The notes beneath the pieces are model-generated. The model saw only the letters and a program-made list of their open reading frames with translations. It was not told the DNA's origin and made no database searches. Shown here piece by piece: positions 7,534 to 16,404 of a stretch of DNA of 64,000 nt. Both the position numbers and the translations under genes were made by a program. Origin of the DNA: Insolitispirillum peregrinum. GTDB taxonomy: Bacteria > Pseudomonadota > Alphaproteobacteria > Rhodospirillales > Rhodospirillaceae. The stretch lies in the NCBI RefSeq assembly GCF_042665255.1, contig NZ_JBHTCD010000021.1, one strand, 5' to 3'. The first letter of the stretch is position 1; each line of letters opens with the position of its first letter.

Positions 7534-8853
7534 GTGCTCACCGATCCCGCCGCCAAACAGCGCTCCAGCCACGCCCGCATGCCGCGTCTTGGCGTTGTAA
7601 CTGCGGTCCTGCTGGCCTGTAGTCCGTTGACGGCACACGCGCAATATGTCGCCTCTTCGACATCCAGTGTGCAGGTGGACACATCGGTTCTGGAAACCCT
7701 CGGTGCCCCGCAAACCATCGCTGACCTGATGCTGCCGATGGCGTCCCGCCCGACCTCGCAGCGCCCGGGAGCGCCGTTGTCCTCAACCGGGGCCCCACCC
7801 CGGCAGGGCTTGCTGCCCGATCCCCGTCGCGCTCCGCAAAGCGAACTGCTGGTTTCGCCGGGCAAGTCCCACACCGCTGTTGCCCAGACCCGCAAGCCGC
7901 ACAAGCCATCGGTGGCAGTCACCATTCCGGCCCCGCCACCCCAGCAGGCCAGCTACACACCGCCAGCCGACGTCCCAGCCACGGCCGATGCCGGGCAGGC
8001 CGAAGCCACCGCACAGGCACGCGCCATTGCCGCCGCCAAACAGGAACTTGCCGAGCGCGACCGCATCGCCAAAGCGGATCAGATCGCCGCCCAGCGAACC
8101 GCCGAGGCTCAGGAACAACATCTCAAGGAACAGCAGGCCAAGGAACAGGCTGCCAAAGAACAGCTAGCTCGTGAGGCGGAGCTGAAAGCCGCCGCCGACG
8201 CGGAAGCCGAAGCGCAAGCCAAGGCCGCGCAGGAGCAAGCCGCAGCACAGGCTGAAGCCAGCCGGAAGGCGGAAGAGCAAGCCGCCGAACAGGCCCGTCA
8301 GGCACAGCAGGCCGCCAAGGCCCGCGCTGATGCCGAAGCGCGCGAAGCCCAAGCCCAAGCCCGGGCAGAGGCTGAAGCCAGCCGGCGCGCTGCCGAGCAG
8401 GCGGCTGCCGAACAGGCCGCCCGCAAGGCACAAAGTGCCAGGGAAACGGCAGTTGCCGCCCTGCCCTCAGCCCCGGTCGTCCCCAGCCTTCCGAGCGCCG
8501 CCCCCGCCAAGGCCAGCAGTACCCCGGCCCCGGCCTACAGCAGCGGTGAAAACCTGACCATTCCTTTTGCCTCCAATGCAGCCGACATTCCTGCCCAATC
8601 CGGCTCGGCGCTGGAAAGCATCATTCAGAAATTGAACAGCAACCCGGAACTGAGTGCCCGCATTCAAGCCTATGCGGCGGGTGATGACTCCAGCGTTTCA
8701 AAAGCGCGCCGCCTGTCGCTGTCCCGCGCTCTGGCGATCCGCTCGTATCTGCTGGATCGGGGCATCGCCCCCACCCGCATCGAAGTCCGCGCCCTCGGCA
8801 CCCCCACCAAGGGGAACCCGGACCGGGTTGATGTCGAGATGATCAAATCCTAG
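7534..8853 (+). CDS. OmpA-family protein with TolA-like helical region
   Basis: Exported protein of 439 residues. Start chosen at GTG 7534 because GGGAGA lies 9 bases upstream; ATG 7579 is the alternative. A signal peptide follows (VVTAVLLACSPLTAHA). Residues ~160-330 are an Ala/Glu/Gln/Lys-rich, nearly uninterrupted helix like the periplasm-spanning domain of TolA. The last ~100 residues are an OmpA C-terminal peptidoglycan-binding domain (IPFASNAADIPAQSG, then SKARRLSLSRALAIRSYL, RIEVRALG). It probably bridges an envelope membrane and peptidoglycan. First gene of a cluster with MotA/ExbB-like and MotB-like proteins. The TAG stop is the first three bases of repeat element A. Confidence 0.8.
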   Translation: MLTDPAAKQRSSHARMPRLGVVTAVLLACSPLTAHAQYVASSTSSVQVDTSVLETLGAPQTIADLMLPMASRPTSQRPGAPLSSTGAPPRQGLLPDPRRAPQSELLVSPGKSHTAVAQTRKPHKPSVAVTIPAPPPQQASYTPPADVPATADAGQAEATAQARAIAAAKQELAERDRIAKADQIAAQRTAEAQEQHLKEQQAKEQAAKEQLAREAELKAAADAEAEAQAKAAQEQAAAQAEASRKAEEQAAEQARQAQQAAKARADAEAREAQAQARAEAEASRRAAEQAAAEQAARKAQSARETAVAALPSAPVVPSLPSAAPAKASSTPAPAYSSGENLTIPFASNAADIPAQSGSALESIIQKLNSNPELSARIQAYAAGDDSSVSKARRLSLSRALAIRSYLLDRGIAPTRIEVRALGTPTKGNPDRVDVEMIKS

Positions 8854-8957
8854 AGCCGTGAGCGCAAAAGTGGGAACCGGTTTTCGCGCTATCACTGCGA
8901 CAGATCAAAAGGTCAGACCAGCGTGCCCGCGTCACATTTAACCCACGCTGGTCTAAA
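8850..8957 (+). repeat. Element A, best uninterrupted copy
   Basis: Starts TAGAGCCGTGAGCGCAAAAG at 8851 and ends CACGCTGGTCTAA near 8956. Two internal palindromes: GCGCAAAAG...GGTTTTCGCGC, and AGACCAGCGTG...CACGCTGGTCT around the loop CCCGCGTCACATTTAACC. The first TAG is the stop codon of the preceding gene. Other copies lie at 1160, 7261, 14462 (right half), 34210 and 35843. Confidence 0.8.
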
Positions 8958-9019
8958 TCGGTGCCCAGACAGGTTGACCCGGTCATCGCTTACCTGACAC
9001 AACAAGGGAGACTGCCCGC

Positions 9020-10195
9020 ATGACCCGTCCCCATCGTTTCATGGTCCGCATGACCATCTTTCTGGCGACGGTCGCAGCCATTGCCGCAGCCCTCGCACAC
9101 GGCATTCTCCCGGCGTTTCTGGCAAACCCGGCCCTGAACGGCCTGATTTTCGGCGTTCTGTTTATCGGCATCACCCTGAACTTCCGCAACGTTCTGCGTC
9201 TGAACCCGGAAGTGAAATGGATCGAAGGCTTCCGCCGGGATGAAACGGCTGCGGTCAGCAGCACCATGTCGGCGCCTCCGCCCCGCCTGCTCGCGCCAAT
9301 GGCCACCATGCTGAATGAGCACAAAGGGCGTTCGCGGTTTTCCATTTCAGCACCGGCGATGCGCTCACTGCTCGACGGGATCGGGTCCCGCCTTGAAGAA
9401 GAACGCGACCTCGCCCGCTACTTCATCGGCCTGTCGATCTTCCTCGGCCTGCTGGGAACGTTCTGGGGGTTGATGCAGACCGTCGGCACCATTTCCGATG
9501 TCATCAACTCGCTGGAAGTCTCGGGACAACAGGAAATGGCCGCCATGTTCTCCCAGCTCAAGCAGGGCCTTGGTGGCCCGCTACACGGCATGGGAACGGC
9601 GTTTTCCTCTTCCATGTTCGGGTTGACCGGCTCGCTGATCCTTGGCTTTCTCGATTTGCAGGCCGGGCAGGCCCAGAATGCCTTTTACAATGATCTGGAA
9701 GAATGGCTGTCCGGCGTCACCAAGCTGACCTCTGGCGGCGGCGACGGCGGTGGCGATCAGTCGGTACCGGTGTACATTCAGGCATTGCTGGAACAGACAG
9801 CCGAAAGCATTGACGAACTTCAGCGCAGCATTGCGCGCGGCGAAGACAACCGTTCCGCCGGGCTGGCCTATCAGCGCGACCTGATTGACCGCCTGACCAC
9901 CCTGACCGACCAGATGCGCGCCGAACAGCAGGTGTTGCTGAAGATGGCGGAAAGTCAGGTCGAGATGAAAGGCCTGCTCAGTCGCCTGACCGAAGCCATC
10001 ACCTCGATGCGCACCCCGACGGCCGGGGGCATTGACGATGCAACGCGCAGCCACATCCGCAACATGGATGTGTCCCTCAACCGGCTGGTCGATGATACCA
10101 ACCGGGGGCGCGATGATGCGGTCAAGGATATCCGCTCGGAAATCAAGCTGCTGGCCCGCACGCTGGCCGCCATTGCCGATGATAATCGCCGCTGA
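9020..10195 (+). CDS. MotA/TolQ/ExbB-type inner membrane protein
   Basis: 391 residues with four predicted membrane segments: ~9-31, ~38-54, ~133-155 (YFIGLSIFLGLLGTFWGLM) and ~188-212 (AFSSSMFGLTGSLILGFLDL). Segments 3 and 4, with GLLGTFWGL and GMGTAFSSS, resemble the core of the MotA/TolQ/ExbB proton-channel family. A Gly-rich linker (~236-246) leads to a ~140-residue soluble coiled-coil tail. Flanked by an OmpA-family gene and, 36 bases later, a MotB/OmpA-like gene, the expected partner. It is not in a flagellar context, so an envelope-linked ion-driven motor or tethering complex is likelier. The substrate process is unknown. Confidence 0.82.
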   Translation: MTRPHRFMVRMTIFLATVAAIAAALAHGILPAFLANPALNGLIFGVLFIGITLNFRNVLRLNPEVKWIEGFRRDETAAVSSTMSAPPPRLLAPMATMLNEHKGRSRFSISAPAMRSLLDGIGSRLEEERDLARYFIGLSIFLGLLGTFWGLMQTVGTISDVINSLEVSGQQEMAAMFSQLKQGLGGPLHGMGTAFSSSMFGLTGSLILGFLDLQAGQAQNAFYNDLEEWLSGVTKLTSGGGDGGGDQSVPVYIQALLEQTAESIDELQRSIARGEDNRSAGLAYQRDLIDRLTTLTDQMRAEQQVLLKMAESQVEMKGLLSRLTEAITSMRTPTAGGIDDATRSHIRNMDVSLNRLVDDTNRGRDDAVKDIRSEIKLLARTLAAIADDNRR

Positions 10196-10231
10196 TCGCT
10201 TTCCCTTTACGGTACCAAAGGAGACCCCGCC

Positions 10232-11317
10232 ATGCCGATGCGCCGTCGCCGCCAGCATAGCGTCGATATCTGGCCTGGCTTTGTCGATGCCTTGGGAAAC
10301 CTGCTGATTATCCTGATTTTCGTTCTGATGGTGTTTGTTGTGGCTCAGTTTTTCCTGGGCCAAACCCTGTCAGGGCGTGAAGAGGCCCTGGCCCGTGTCA
10401 CCCGGCAAATCACCGAGATGACCGACCTGTTGAACATGGAAAAATCAGCCAATGCCGACCTGCGGACCAGTGTTTCCCGCCTGTCTTCGCAACTGGCCAG
10501 CGCCAACGCCCGCATTGAAGAACTGAGTGAAAACGAGCGCAAAAACGCCGAAGCCGGCCAGCGGCTGAACGATGACATTGCCGCCCTGCGGGCGCTGAAG
10601 GACAAGCTGGAACGGGAAATCACCGAAAAGGATCGCCAGCTTGCCGACCAAAGCGGCCGCCTGAACGAACAAACCCAGATTTCCGAGCAGGAACGGGCGC
10701 AAGCCGCCTTGCTGCGGGAACAACTGGCAGCGTTGCAGCAGGAAATGGCACGGCTGGGTGATGCTCTGGATGCCGCCGAAAAGACCAATAAAGAGCAGCA
10801 GGTGCAAATCTCTGATCTTGGGCGGCAACTGAACCGGGCGCTGGCCACCAAGGTGGCAGAGCTGCAAAAATACCGCTCGGAATTCTTTGGCCGCCTGCGC
10901 GGCCTGCTGGGGGATCGCAGCGACATCCGCATCGAAGGTGACCGCTTTGTCTTTCAGTCCGAAGTGCTGTTTGATACCGGCTCGGCCGAACTGAACCCGG
11001 AAGGGCAAAAACAGATTGCGGCTCTGGCCAGCACCCTCACCCAGCTGGCCAAGGAAATTCCCCCGGATATTGACTGGATTCTGCGCGTTGACGGGCATAC
11101 CGACCGCCGTCCGATCAATACCGCCCTGTTCCGCTCCAACTGGGATTTGTCGGCTGCCCGTGCGATTTCGGTGGTCAACTTCCTGTCGGCCCATGGCATC
11201 CCCCCACAGCGCCTTGCTGCGGCTGGATTTGGCGAATATCAGCCACTGGCGGCAGGCAATGACGAACCTTCGATGCGCAAAAATCGCCGGATCGAGCTGA
11301 AACTGGATCAAAGATAG
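10232..11317 (+). CDS. MotB/OmpA-type peptidoglycan-binding protein
   Basis: 361 residues. A basic N-terminus is followed by one membrane helix (~20-43) preceded by WPGFVDALGN; Asp19 sits where MotB/ExbD/TolR carry the proton-binding aspartate. Residues ~45-215 form a long coiled coil. Residues ~240-361 are an OmpA-like domain (FDTGSAELNPEG, VDGHTDRRPI, NWDLSAARAISVVNFL, RLAAAGFGEYQP, NRRIELKL). AGGAG precedes the ATG. With the preceding MotA-like gene it makes a stator-like pair, and with the TolA-like OmpA protein a three-part envelope complex is plausible. Gap before rpmE carries a promoter. Confidence 0.85.
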   Translation: MPMRRRRQHSVDIWPGFVDALGNLLIILIFVLMVFVVAQFFLGQTLSGREEALARVTRQITEMTDLLNMEKSANADLRTSVSRLSSQLASANARIEELSENERKNAEAGQRLNDDIAALRALKDKLEREITEKDRQLADQSGRLNEQTQISEQERAQAALLREQLAALQQEMARLGDALDAAEKTNKEQQVQISDLGRQLNRALATKVAELQKYRSEFFGRLRGLLGDRSDIRIEGDRFVFQSEVLFDTGSAELNPEGQKQIAALASTLTQLAKEIPPDIDWILRVDGHTDRRPINTALFRSNWDLSAARAISVVNFLSAHGIPPQRLAAAGFGEYQPLAAGNDEPSMRKNRRIELKLDQR

Positions 11318-11347
11318 GCCCTTTTCAGCAAAACTGTAACTCGCCCC

Positions 11348-11376
11348 TTGCGTTAGGGTCATCTCTGGGGTATACG
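11348..11376 (+). promoter_or_regulatory. Sigma-70 promoter of rpmE
   Basis: TTGCGT (11348-11353), exact 17-base spacer, TATACG (11371-11376), 27 bases before the rpmE start; GGAGAG at 11391 is the ribosome binding site. Together they suit a highly expressed monocistronic ribosomal gene. Confidence 0.65.
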
Positions 11377-11402
11377 AGCCGCTCGTTTCTGGAGAGCAGG
11401 CC

Positions 11403-11618
11403 ATGAAAAAAGACATCCATCCTGAATACCATGAGATCACCGTCACCATGACCGACGGTACCGAGTTCAAGACCCGTTCGACCCTGAAGGGCGAAACCCT
11501 GCGTCTGGACATCGACCCGAAGTCCCATCCGGCTTGGACCGGTCAGCACCGCCTGATTGACACTGGCGGCCAGATCGCCAAGTTCAACAAGCGTTTTGCT
11601 GCTTTCGGCCTGAAGTAA
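11403..11618 (+). CDS. rpmE: 50S ribosomal protein L31
   Basis: 71-residue L31 of the large ribosomal subunit (MKKDIHPEYHEITVTMTDG, FKTRSTLKG, SHPAWTGQHRLIDTGGQIAKFNKRF). It lacks the CxxC pairs, so it is the zinc-independent form usual in alphaproteobacteria. Own promoter upstream and a perfect terminator downstream indicate a single-gene transcript. Confidence 0.95.
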   Translation: MKKDIHPEYHEITVTMTDGTEFKTRSTLKGETLRLDIDPKSHPAWTGQHRLIDTGGQIAKFNKRFAAFGLK

Positions 11619-11681
11619 GACCCAGGCCGATTCAGGGACATGTGACCTGCATCGGCCCGTCTTGATGATGCCAAAGACTTG

Positions 11682-11726
11682 AAAGCCTTGCGCCCGATCC
11701 TGACAGGTCGGGCGCAAGGCTTTTTC
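11682..11726 (+). terminator. Intrinsic terminator of rpmE
   Basis: AAAGCCTTGCGCCCGA (11682-11697) pairs perfectly with 11708-11723, 10-base loop, ending in TTTTT. Confidence 0.9.
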
Positions 11727-12052
11727 GCCTGCCCTCGCACCGCGGATCGTATCAGGATGGCTGCCACCCAAGTGCTGGGCTTGAAGTGTCGCGTTGGCAA
11801 AACATGGCCGAAAGGCGCTTTTCTGCCAGATCCGCGAAACCTTTCTGCTATGATGGGCAACAGGTGCCATTGCCGTTCTGACGACAAACATCGTATAGTT
11901 CATAAGAACCAGCCCATAATGCGAAAGGTGAGCACTGTTTTTTCAGAAAAGACGATTTCAGGGAGTATGTCTGGCTCGCACCGGGCCGGATGAGTTCCAT
12001 TCTGTAGCCCCTTGTGCGCACAGCCCTTACCATTTAGCAGGAACACGGACGC
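11727..12052 (+). other. Intergenic region upstream of adenylate cyclase
   Basis: About 325 bases without a supported gene. The best signal is a promoter-like pair TTGCCG (11870-11875) and TATAGT (11894-11899) with an 18-base spacer, roughly 150 bases before the cyclase ATG; a TATGAT at 11849 is a second weak -10. The resulting long leader shows no clear structured RNA by eye. Confidence 0.4.
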
Positions 12053-14263
12053 ATGCCGGCTATCGTTCACTATGAAGTCTATTCGTATGATGTCCGCGGC
12101 TGGACGCTGGAAACGCGCTATGCCAGCACCGAGCGTGAAACCGCCATCAACGAGGCAAAAGTCCTGGAGATGACCCTGAGCCGTCCGGTGAAGGTCATCC
12201 GCGAGACCTATTACACGGAAAGCAATCTCAGCGAAGAGACTGTTACTTTTGTCGGACGGATCAAGCCTCAGGCTCAGGCACCACGGCGCTCGAAGGTGGG
12301 CGGCTATGCTGGCGGTCCGATTGGCGGCAGCAGTGCAGGCACAGCAGGGGCACCCCCGTTCCTGACGCCTGCCCAGAAAGCCAAGCAGACCGCCGACTTC
12401 ATGTTCCGCGTGCTGGTGGTCATGATTGGGTCGCTGACTGTTTCCGTGCTGGGAACCGCAGTGGCATCGATGCTGATCAATCGCTATTCGATGGTTGGGG
12501 TCTCGCTGCTGCCATCCAGCAACTCTCTGGTCCTGTTCCTGATCTTCCTCAGCCTGTTCCTGATTACCGCCGTGCCGCTGGTGATGCTGTACGTGCCGCT
12601 GGATGTCCTGCTCGGCCCCAAAAAGGGCAAACGGGCGGGTTCCAGCACCTTCTCCATGCCGCTGGATCTCGACAAGGAACCAACGCCGACCGAGGATGGC
12701 AACAACACACCCTACCCGCGCCTCAGCAATCCGACCGATGTTGTCGATGCCGTCATTGCATCCCAGAATGACGATGACAGCAACAACAGCCTGTCGGCCA
12801 CCCTCCATCAGGAGAAAGAAGCCGAAGCGGCAAAGCAGCAGGCCGCTGCGGTCCAGCAGGTCGCGGCCGAAAAAGCCCGACGTGCCGAAGAAGAGCGGCA
12901 GCGCATCGAAGCATCGACCAAAGAGCAGCAGGAGCGGGATGCGGTCATTGCCAACCTTGCAGCCAGTCTGGCCGCAGGGGATGACACTGCGACGGCTCCT
13001 GCACAGGCAACGGTGGCCTTTGATGACTTTGAGCCCTTTGACCCGAACAGGATGAAAGCCCCCCTGCCCGGTGAACCCGGCTGGGATGAATGGGTTGCCA
13101 CGCAGGAAGGACTGGACGACGATGCAGGGGCACTCCAGCCCCAAGAGTCCTCGGTCATCCCGGCCAATGAGCAAGGCATGTCCCAGGCCCGCCTGGTGAT
13201 CATGAAATTCCTGGGGGGAGCGGTCAATGCGATCAAGATGACCCACCCCCAACTGGATGCCTACAACAAGTTCGGCGTCAACCTGTATATGGCCGGAGCC
13301 TGCGAGCTGCTGGGCGAACACAAGAAAATCTCATCAGAACAACGCAATATGCTCATTCAGGAGACTGTTGAGGTTATCGGAACGAGGCCCGAGCAAGCCC
13401 GCCACATGATTTCCCGTCTGGATGGCTACCGCAAGGAAGGTCGTTACCGCCAGATGATCAATGCCGGTCGTGTTGCCATGGATCGCCATATCCACGGCAG
13501 CGGCGACCCGTTCATGGCGATCGGCGGCATCATGAAAGACTGGAATACGCCCCAGTCCCAGCAGGTCGCGGCAACATCGGTCACCATCCTGTTTACCGAC
13601 ATGGTTGGCTCGACCGACATGACCCAAACGATCGGTGATTCCGCTGCTCAGGACATCATCCGCGCCCATAACTTTATTGTTCGGGCGGCGCTGTCGCACC
13701 ATAACGGCAAGGAAGTCAAGCATACCGGCGATGGCATCATGGCCAGCTTTGATTCCCCCACCGATGCCGTTGGGGCCGCCATCGAGATTCAACAGCGCGC
13801 CCACGAGCATAACGTGAAATGGCCCAAACTTTCTCTGGGCCTGCGGATTGGCATGAACACCGGCGAACCGATCATCGAGGAAAACGACTACTTCGGAACC
13901 ACGGTACAAATCGCAGCCCGCGTCTGCGCCGCCGCCGGGGCCGACCAGATCTGGCTCTCCGCCGATACCCGTGCCCTGATCCCGCCCGCCTCTGGCATGC
14001 GTTTTCACAGCCACGGGGCACAGCGCCTGAAAGGGGTCAAGGCCCCGCATGAGCTGTTTGAAGTCTTGTGGACCGAGGAGCGCGCCCAGGAACTGGAGCG
14101 CCTGAAGCTGCGCCGTGAAGAGATGGGGCAACAAAAGACCGCTCAGGTGGCTCCCCGTCCGGCAGCCCCGTCCGTTCTGCCAACCCCTTACAGCCCGGAA
14201 GAAACCGCGCGCGCGCGCGAAGCCGCCCGGCAGCATTTACAGCATGATGGCGGAAAGCGGTGA
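12053..14263 (+). CDS. Membrane-anchored class III adenylate/guanylate cyclase
   Basis: 736 residues. Residues 1-70 form a small domain of unknown role; two membrane helices at ~116-142 and ~154-186; a long low-complexity, partly coiled-coil linker (~200-330); a helical region (~380-500); then a class III cyclase domain (~505-690). Catalytic features: VTILFTDMVGST (~509, first metal Asp), EVKHTGDGIMASF (~556, adenine-selecting Lys and second metal Asp), FGTTVQIAARV (~616), where the usual VN is VQ as in several bacterial relatives. It probably makes cAMP in the cytoplasm under control of the N-terminal or linker regions. Isolated between intergenic regions; downstream lies a repeat element. 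Nucleotide specificity is inferred. Confidence 0.85.
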   Translation: MPAIVHYEVYSYDVRGWTLETRYASTERETAINEAKVLEMTLSRPVKVIRETYYTESNLSEETVTFVGRIKPQAQAPRRSKVGGYAGGPIGGSSAGTAGAPPFLTPAQKAKQTADFMFRVLVVMIGSLTVSVLGTAVASMLINRYSMVGVSLLPSSNSLVLFLIFLSLFLITAVPLVMLYVPLDVLLGPKKGKRAGSSTFSMPLDLDKEPTPTEDGNNTPYPRLSNPTDVVDAVIASQNDDDSNNSLSATLHQEKEAEAAKQQAAAVQQVAAEKARRAEEERQRIEASTKEQQERDAVIANLAASLAAGDDTATAPAQATVAFDDFEPFDPNRMKAPLPGEPGWDEWVATQEGLDDDAGALQPQESSVIPANEQGMSQARLVIMKFLGGAVNAIKMTHPQLDAYNKFGVNLYMAGACELLGEHKKISSEQRNMLIQETVEVIGTRPEQARHMISRLDGYRKEGRYRQMINAGRVAMDRHIHGSGDPFMAIGGIMKDWNTPQSQQVAATSVTILFTDMVGSTDMTQTIGDSAAQDIIRAHNFIVRAALSHHNGKEVKHTGDGIMASFDSPTDAVGAAIEIQQRAHEHNVKWPKLSLGLRIGMNTGEPIIEENDYFGTTVQIAARVCAAAGADQIWLSADTRALIPPASGMRFHSHGAQRLKGVKAPHELFEVLWTEERAQELERLKLRREEMGQQKTAQVAPRPAAPSVLPTPYSPEETARAREAARQHLQHDGGKR

Positions 14264-14278
14264 AAGACGCGTCACAGG

Positions 14279-14495
14279 ACACGACAGTTGGTAGGGAATA
14301 GCGGACTGCCGTCCACACCTGCCCGGGGCCTCCGGCCCCGAACGTTCACTTAGGGACGATGCCCCCGGACCCTTATTTTCTCTTTCAATATCAAATTAAT
14401 GGGGTCTGGGGCCTAAGGCCCCAGCGAGGTGTGGAGCAGCGCTCCACATTACTGTTGTGTACCAAGGCGTCAGATTTAACGCACACTGGTCCAAG
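14279..14495 (+). repeat. Element B copy followed by right half of element A
   Basis: B runs from ACACGACAG (14279) to TGTTGTGT (14453-14460). GCGTCA occurs just before (14270-14275) and just after (14467-14472), a likely target duplication. Internal palindromes CCGGGGCCTCCGGCCCC, GGGGCCTAAGGCCCC and GTGGAGCAGCGCTCCAC. After it, ATTTAACGCACACTGGTCC is the right end of element A. It separates the convergent cyclase and uup genes. Confidence 0.75.
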
Positions 14496-14506
14496 ACTAT
14501 AAAATC

Positions 14507-16327
14507 TCAGCCGCCGTTTTCCAGCTCTTCCCGCAGCATCTCGATTTCCAGCCACTGCTCTTCAGCCTCCGCCAGAGCGGTCTTTTTGACCGTCAAGCTA
14601 TCGACAGTCTTCTGGAACTCGACAGGATTGCGGTTGAACAGCGTGGGGTCCGCCATGGTTTTTTCCAGTGCGGCAATTTCCTTTTCCAGCTTGGCCATCG
14701 CCTTCGGCAGCTCTTCCAAGGCCCGCTGATGCTTGTAAGACAGCTTGGCCGAAGAAGGCTTGTTGCCGCGCGGCTTGTCACCGCCAGCAGATTTTTCCTC
14801 GCTTTTAGCCGTCTTGGCCGGGGCTTCGGGCTTCGGACGCTGCCGCTCGTAATCGGCATAGCCACCCGGGTACTCGCGCACCACGCCCTGCCCTTCAAAG
14901 GCGATGGTCGATGTGACCACCCGGTCGAGGAAGTCACGATCGTGGCTGACCAGCACCAGCGTTCCGTCGTAATCGGCCAGCACGTCCTGCAACAGGTCGA
15001 GGGTGTCCATGTCGAGGTCATTGGTCGGTTCGTCGAGGATCAGGAAGTTTGACGACTTGGCCAGCGCTTTGGCCAGCAACAGGCGATTGCGCTCGCCCCC
15101 TGACAGGCTTCCCACCGGGCTGCGGGCCTGGCGGTCGTCAAACAGGAAATCACGCATATAGCTGACGACATGGCGCAAGCGGCCACGAACATCAATGCTG
15201 TCCCCGCCACTGTCGGCCAGCGTATCCCAGACCGTCTTGTTCGGATCAAGCGCACTGCGGGTCTGGTCGAGGTAGACCATTTCCAGATTGGTCCCCAACC
15301 GCACGTCACCGCCATCGGGCTGCAACTGTCCGGTCAGGATCTTCAGCAGGGTCGATTTGCCTGCCCCGTTCGGGCCAATGATCCCCAGTTTATCGCCCCG
15401 CAGGATGCGGGTTGAAAAGGGCTTCAGAATCTCGCGCCCCTCAAAGGATTTGAAAATTCCCTCAACCTCGACCACCAGCTTGCCCGATGTCGGTCCACTG
15501 TCGGCATCCATCTTTACGCTGCCGGTGCGGGCTACCATCGCCGCCCGCTCGCTGCGCATATCCTGCAATCGCCGCATCCGCCCCATGTTGCGGGTCCGGC
15601 GTGCCTTGATCCCTTGCCGGGACCAGGCAATTTCCTGTTCGATCAGCTTGTCAAACTTGGCCGTCTCGGTGGCCTCGCGCTCGAGGATGTCTTCGCTCCA
15701 GCTTTCAAACTGCACAAAGCCCGCCTCCAGCCGGCGGACAATGCCGCGATCCAGCCAGAACGTCACCCCTGTCAACCGGTTCAGGAAAGCACGATCATGG
15801 GAAATCAGCACAAAGCCACCACGATAGGCCAGCAGTTTTTCTTCCAGCCACTGAATGGTCGGCAGATCAAGGTGGTTGGTCGGTTCATCCAGCAGCAGGA
15901 TGTCCGGTTCGCCCACCAGAATGCGGGCAATCGCCGCGCGACGCTTTTCCCCACCGGACAGGGTGGTCGGGTCGCAGTGCGGGTCCAGCTTGACTTCATC
16001 AATCAGGATGTCGACCTTGTGCAGCTCGTCCAGATGATCGCCAAGCCCGCCAGCGACGTAATCATGCAGGGTCGCATAGCCGGACGGATCGGGTTCCTGC
16101 GGCAGATAGGCAATCCGCACGCCCGGTTGCAGGAACAGTTCCCCTTCCTCGGCATCGACCAGCCCGGCCATCACCTTGAGCAGGGTCGATTTCCCCGATC
16201 CATTCCGGCCCACCAGACAGACACGATCACCGCGCCCGACCGAACAATCGACGCCGGTAAACAGGGGGTTCCCACCAAATCCGAGACGAATATTGCGCAG
16301 CGTCAGTAACGGGGGCGGAGCGGCCAC
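14507..16327 (-). CDS. uup: ABC-F ATPase, Uup subfamily
   Basis: 606 residues with two ABC ATPase domains and no membrane segments, as in ABC-F proteins. Walker A GRNGSGKST (~40) and GPNGAGKST; signatures LSGGEKRR and LSGGERNR; Walker B DILLLDEPTNHLDL and FLILDEPTNDLDM; a linker between domains rich in basic residues (KARRTRNMGRMRRL). The C-terminal ~90 residues are a Lys/Glu coiled coil ending WLEIEMLREELENG, diagnostic of Uup. Uup binds branched DNA and ribosomes and affects precise transposon excision in E. coli. No obvious operon partner; convergent with the cyclase gene. Confidence 0.92.
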   Translation of the reverse strand: MAAPPPLLTLRNIRLGFGGNPLFTGVDCSVGRGDRVCLVGRNGSGKSTLLKVMAGLVDAEEGELFLQPGVRIAYLPQEPDPSGYATLHDYVAGGLGDHLDELHKVDILIDEVKLDPHCDPTTLSGGEKRRAAIARILVGEPDILLLDEPTNHLDLPTIQWLEEKLLAYRGGFVLISHDRAFLNRLTGVTFWLDRGIVRRLEAGFVQFESWSEDILEREATETAKFDKLIEQEIAWSRQGIKARRTRNMGRMRRLQDMRSERAAMVARTGSVKMDADSGPTSGKLVVEVEGIFKSFEGREILKPFSTRILRGDKLGIIGPNGAGKSTLLKILTGQLQPDGGDVRLGTNLEMVYLDQTRSALDPNKTVWDTLADSGGDSIDVRGRLRHVVSYMRDFLFDDRQARSPVGSLSGGERNRLLLAKALAKSSNFLILDEPTNDLDMDTLDLLQDVLADYDGTLVLVSHDRDFLDRVVTSTIAFEGQGVVREYPGGYADYERQRPKPEAPAKTAKSEEKSAGGDKPRGNKPSSAKLSYKHQRALEELPKAMAKLEKEIAALEKTMADPTLFNRNPVEFQKTVDSLTVKKTALAEAEEQWLEIEMLREELENGG

Positions 16328-16404
16328 GGGCTATTTCCTTGTTTCAAGACAATCAACGGCAAGGGTGTTCAGGGCTATCAGGGACCACAGCCCCTGAACG
16401 CACG

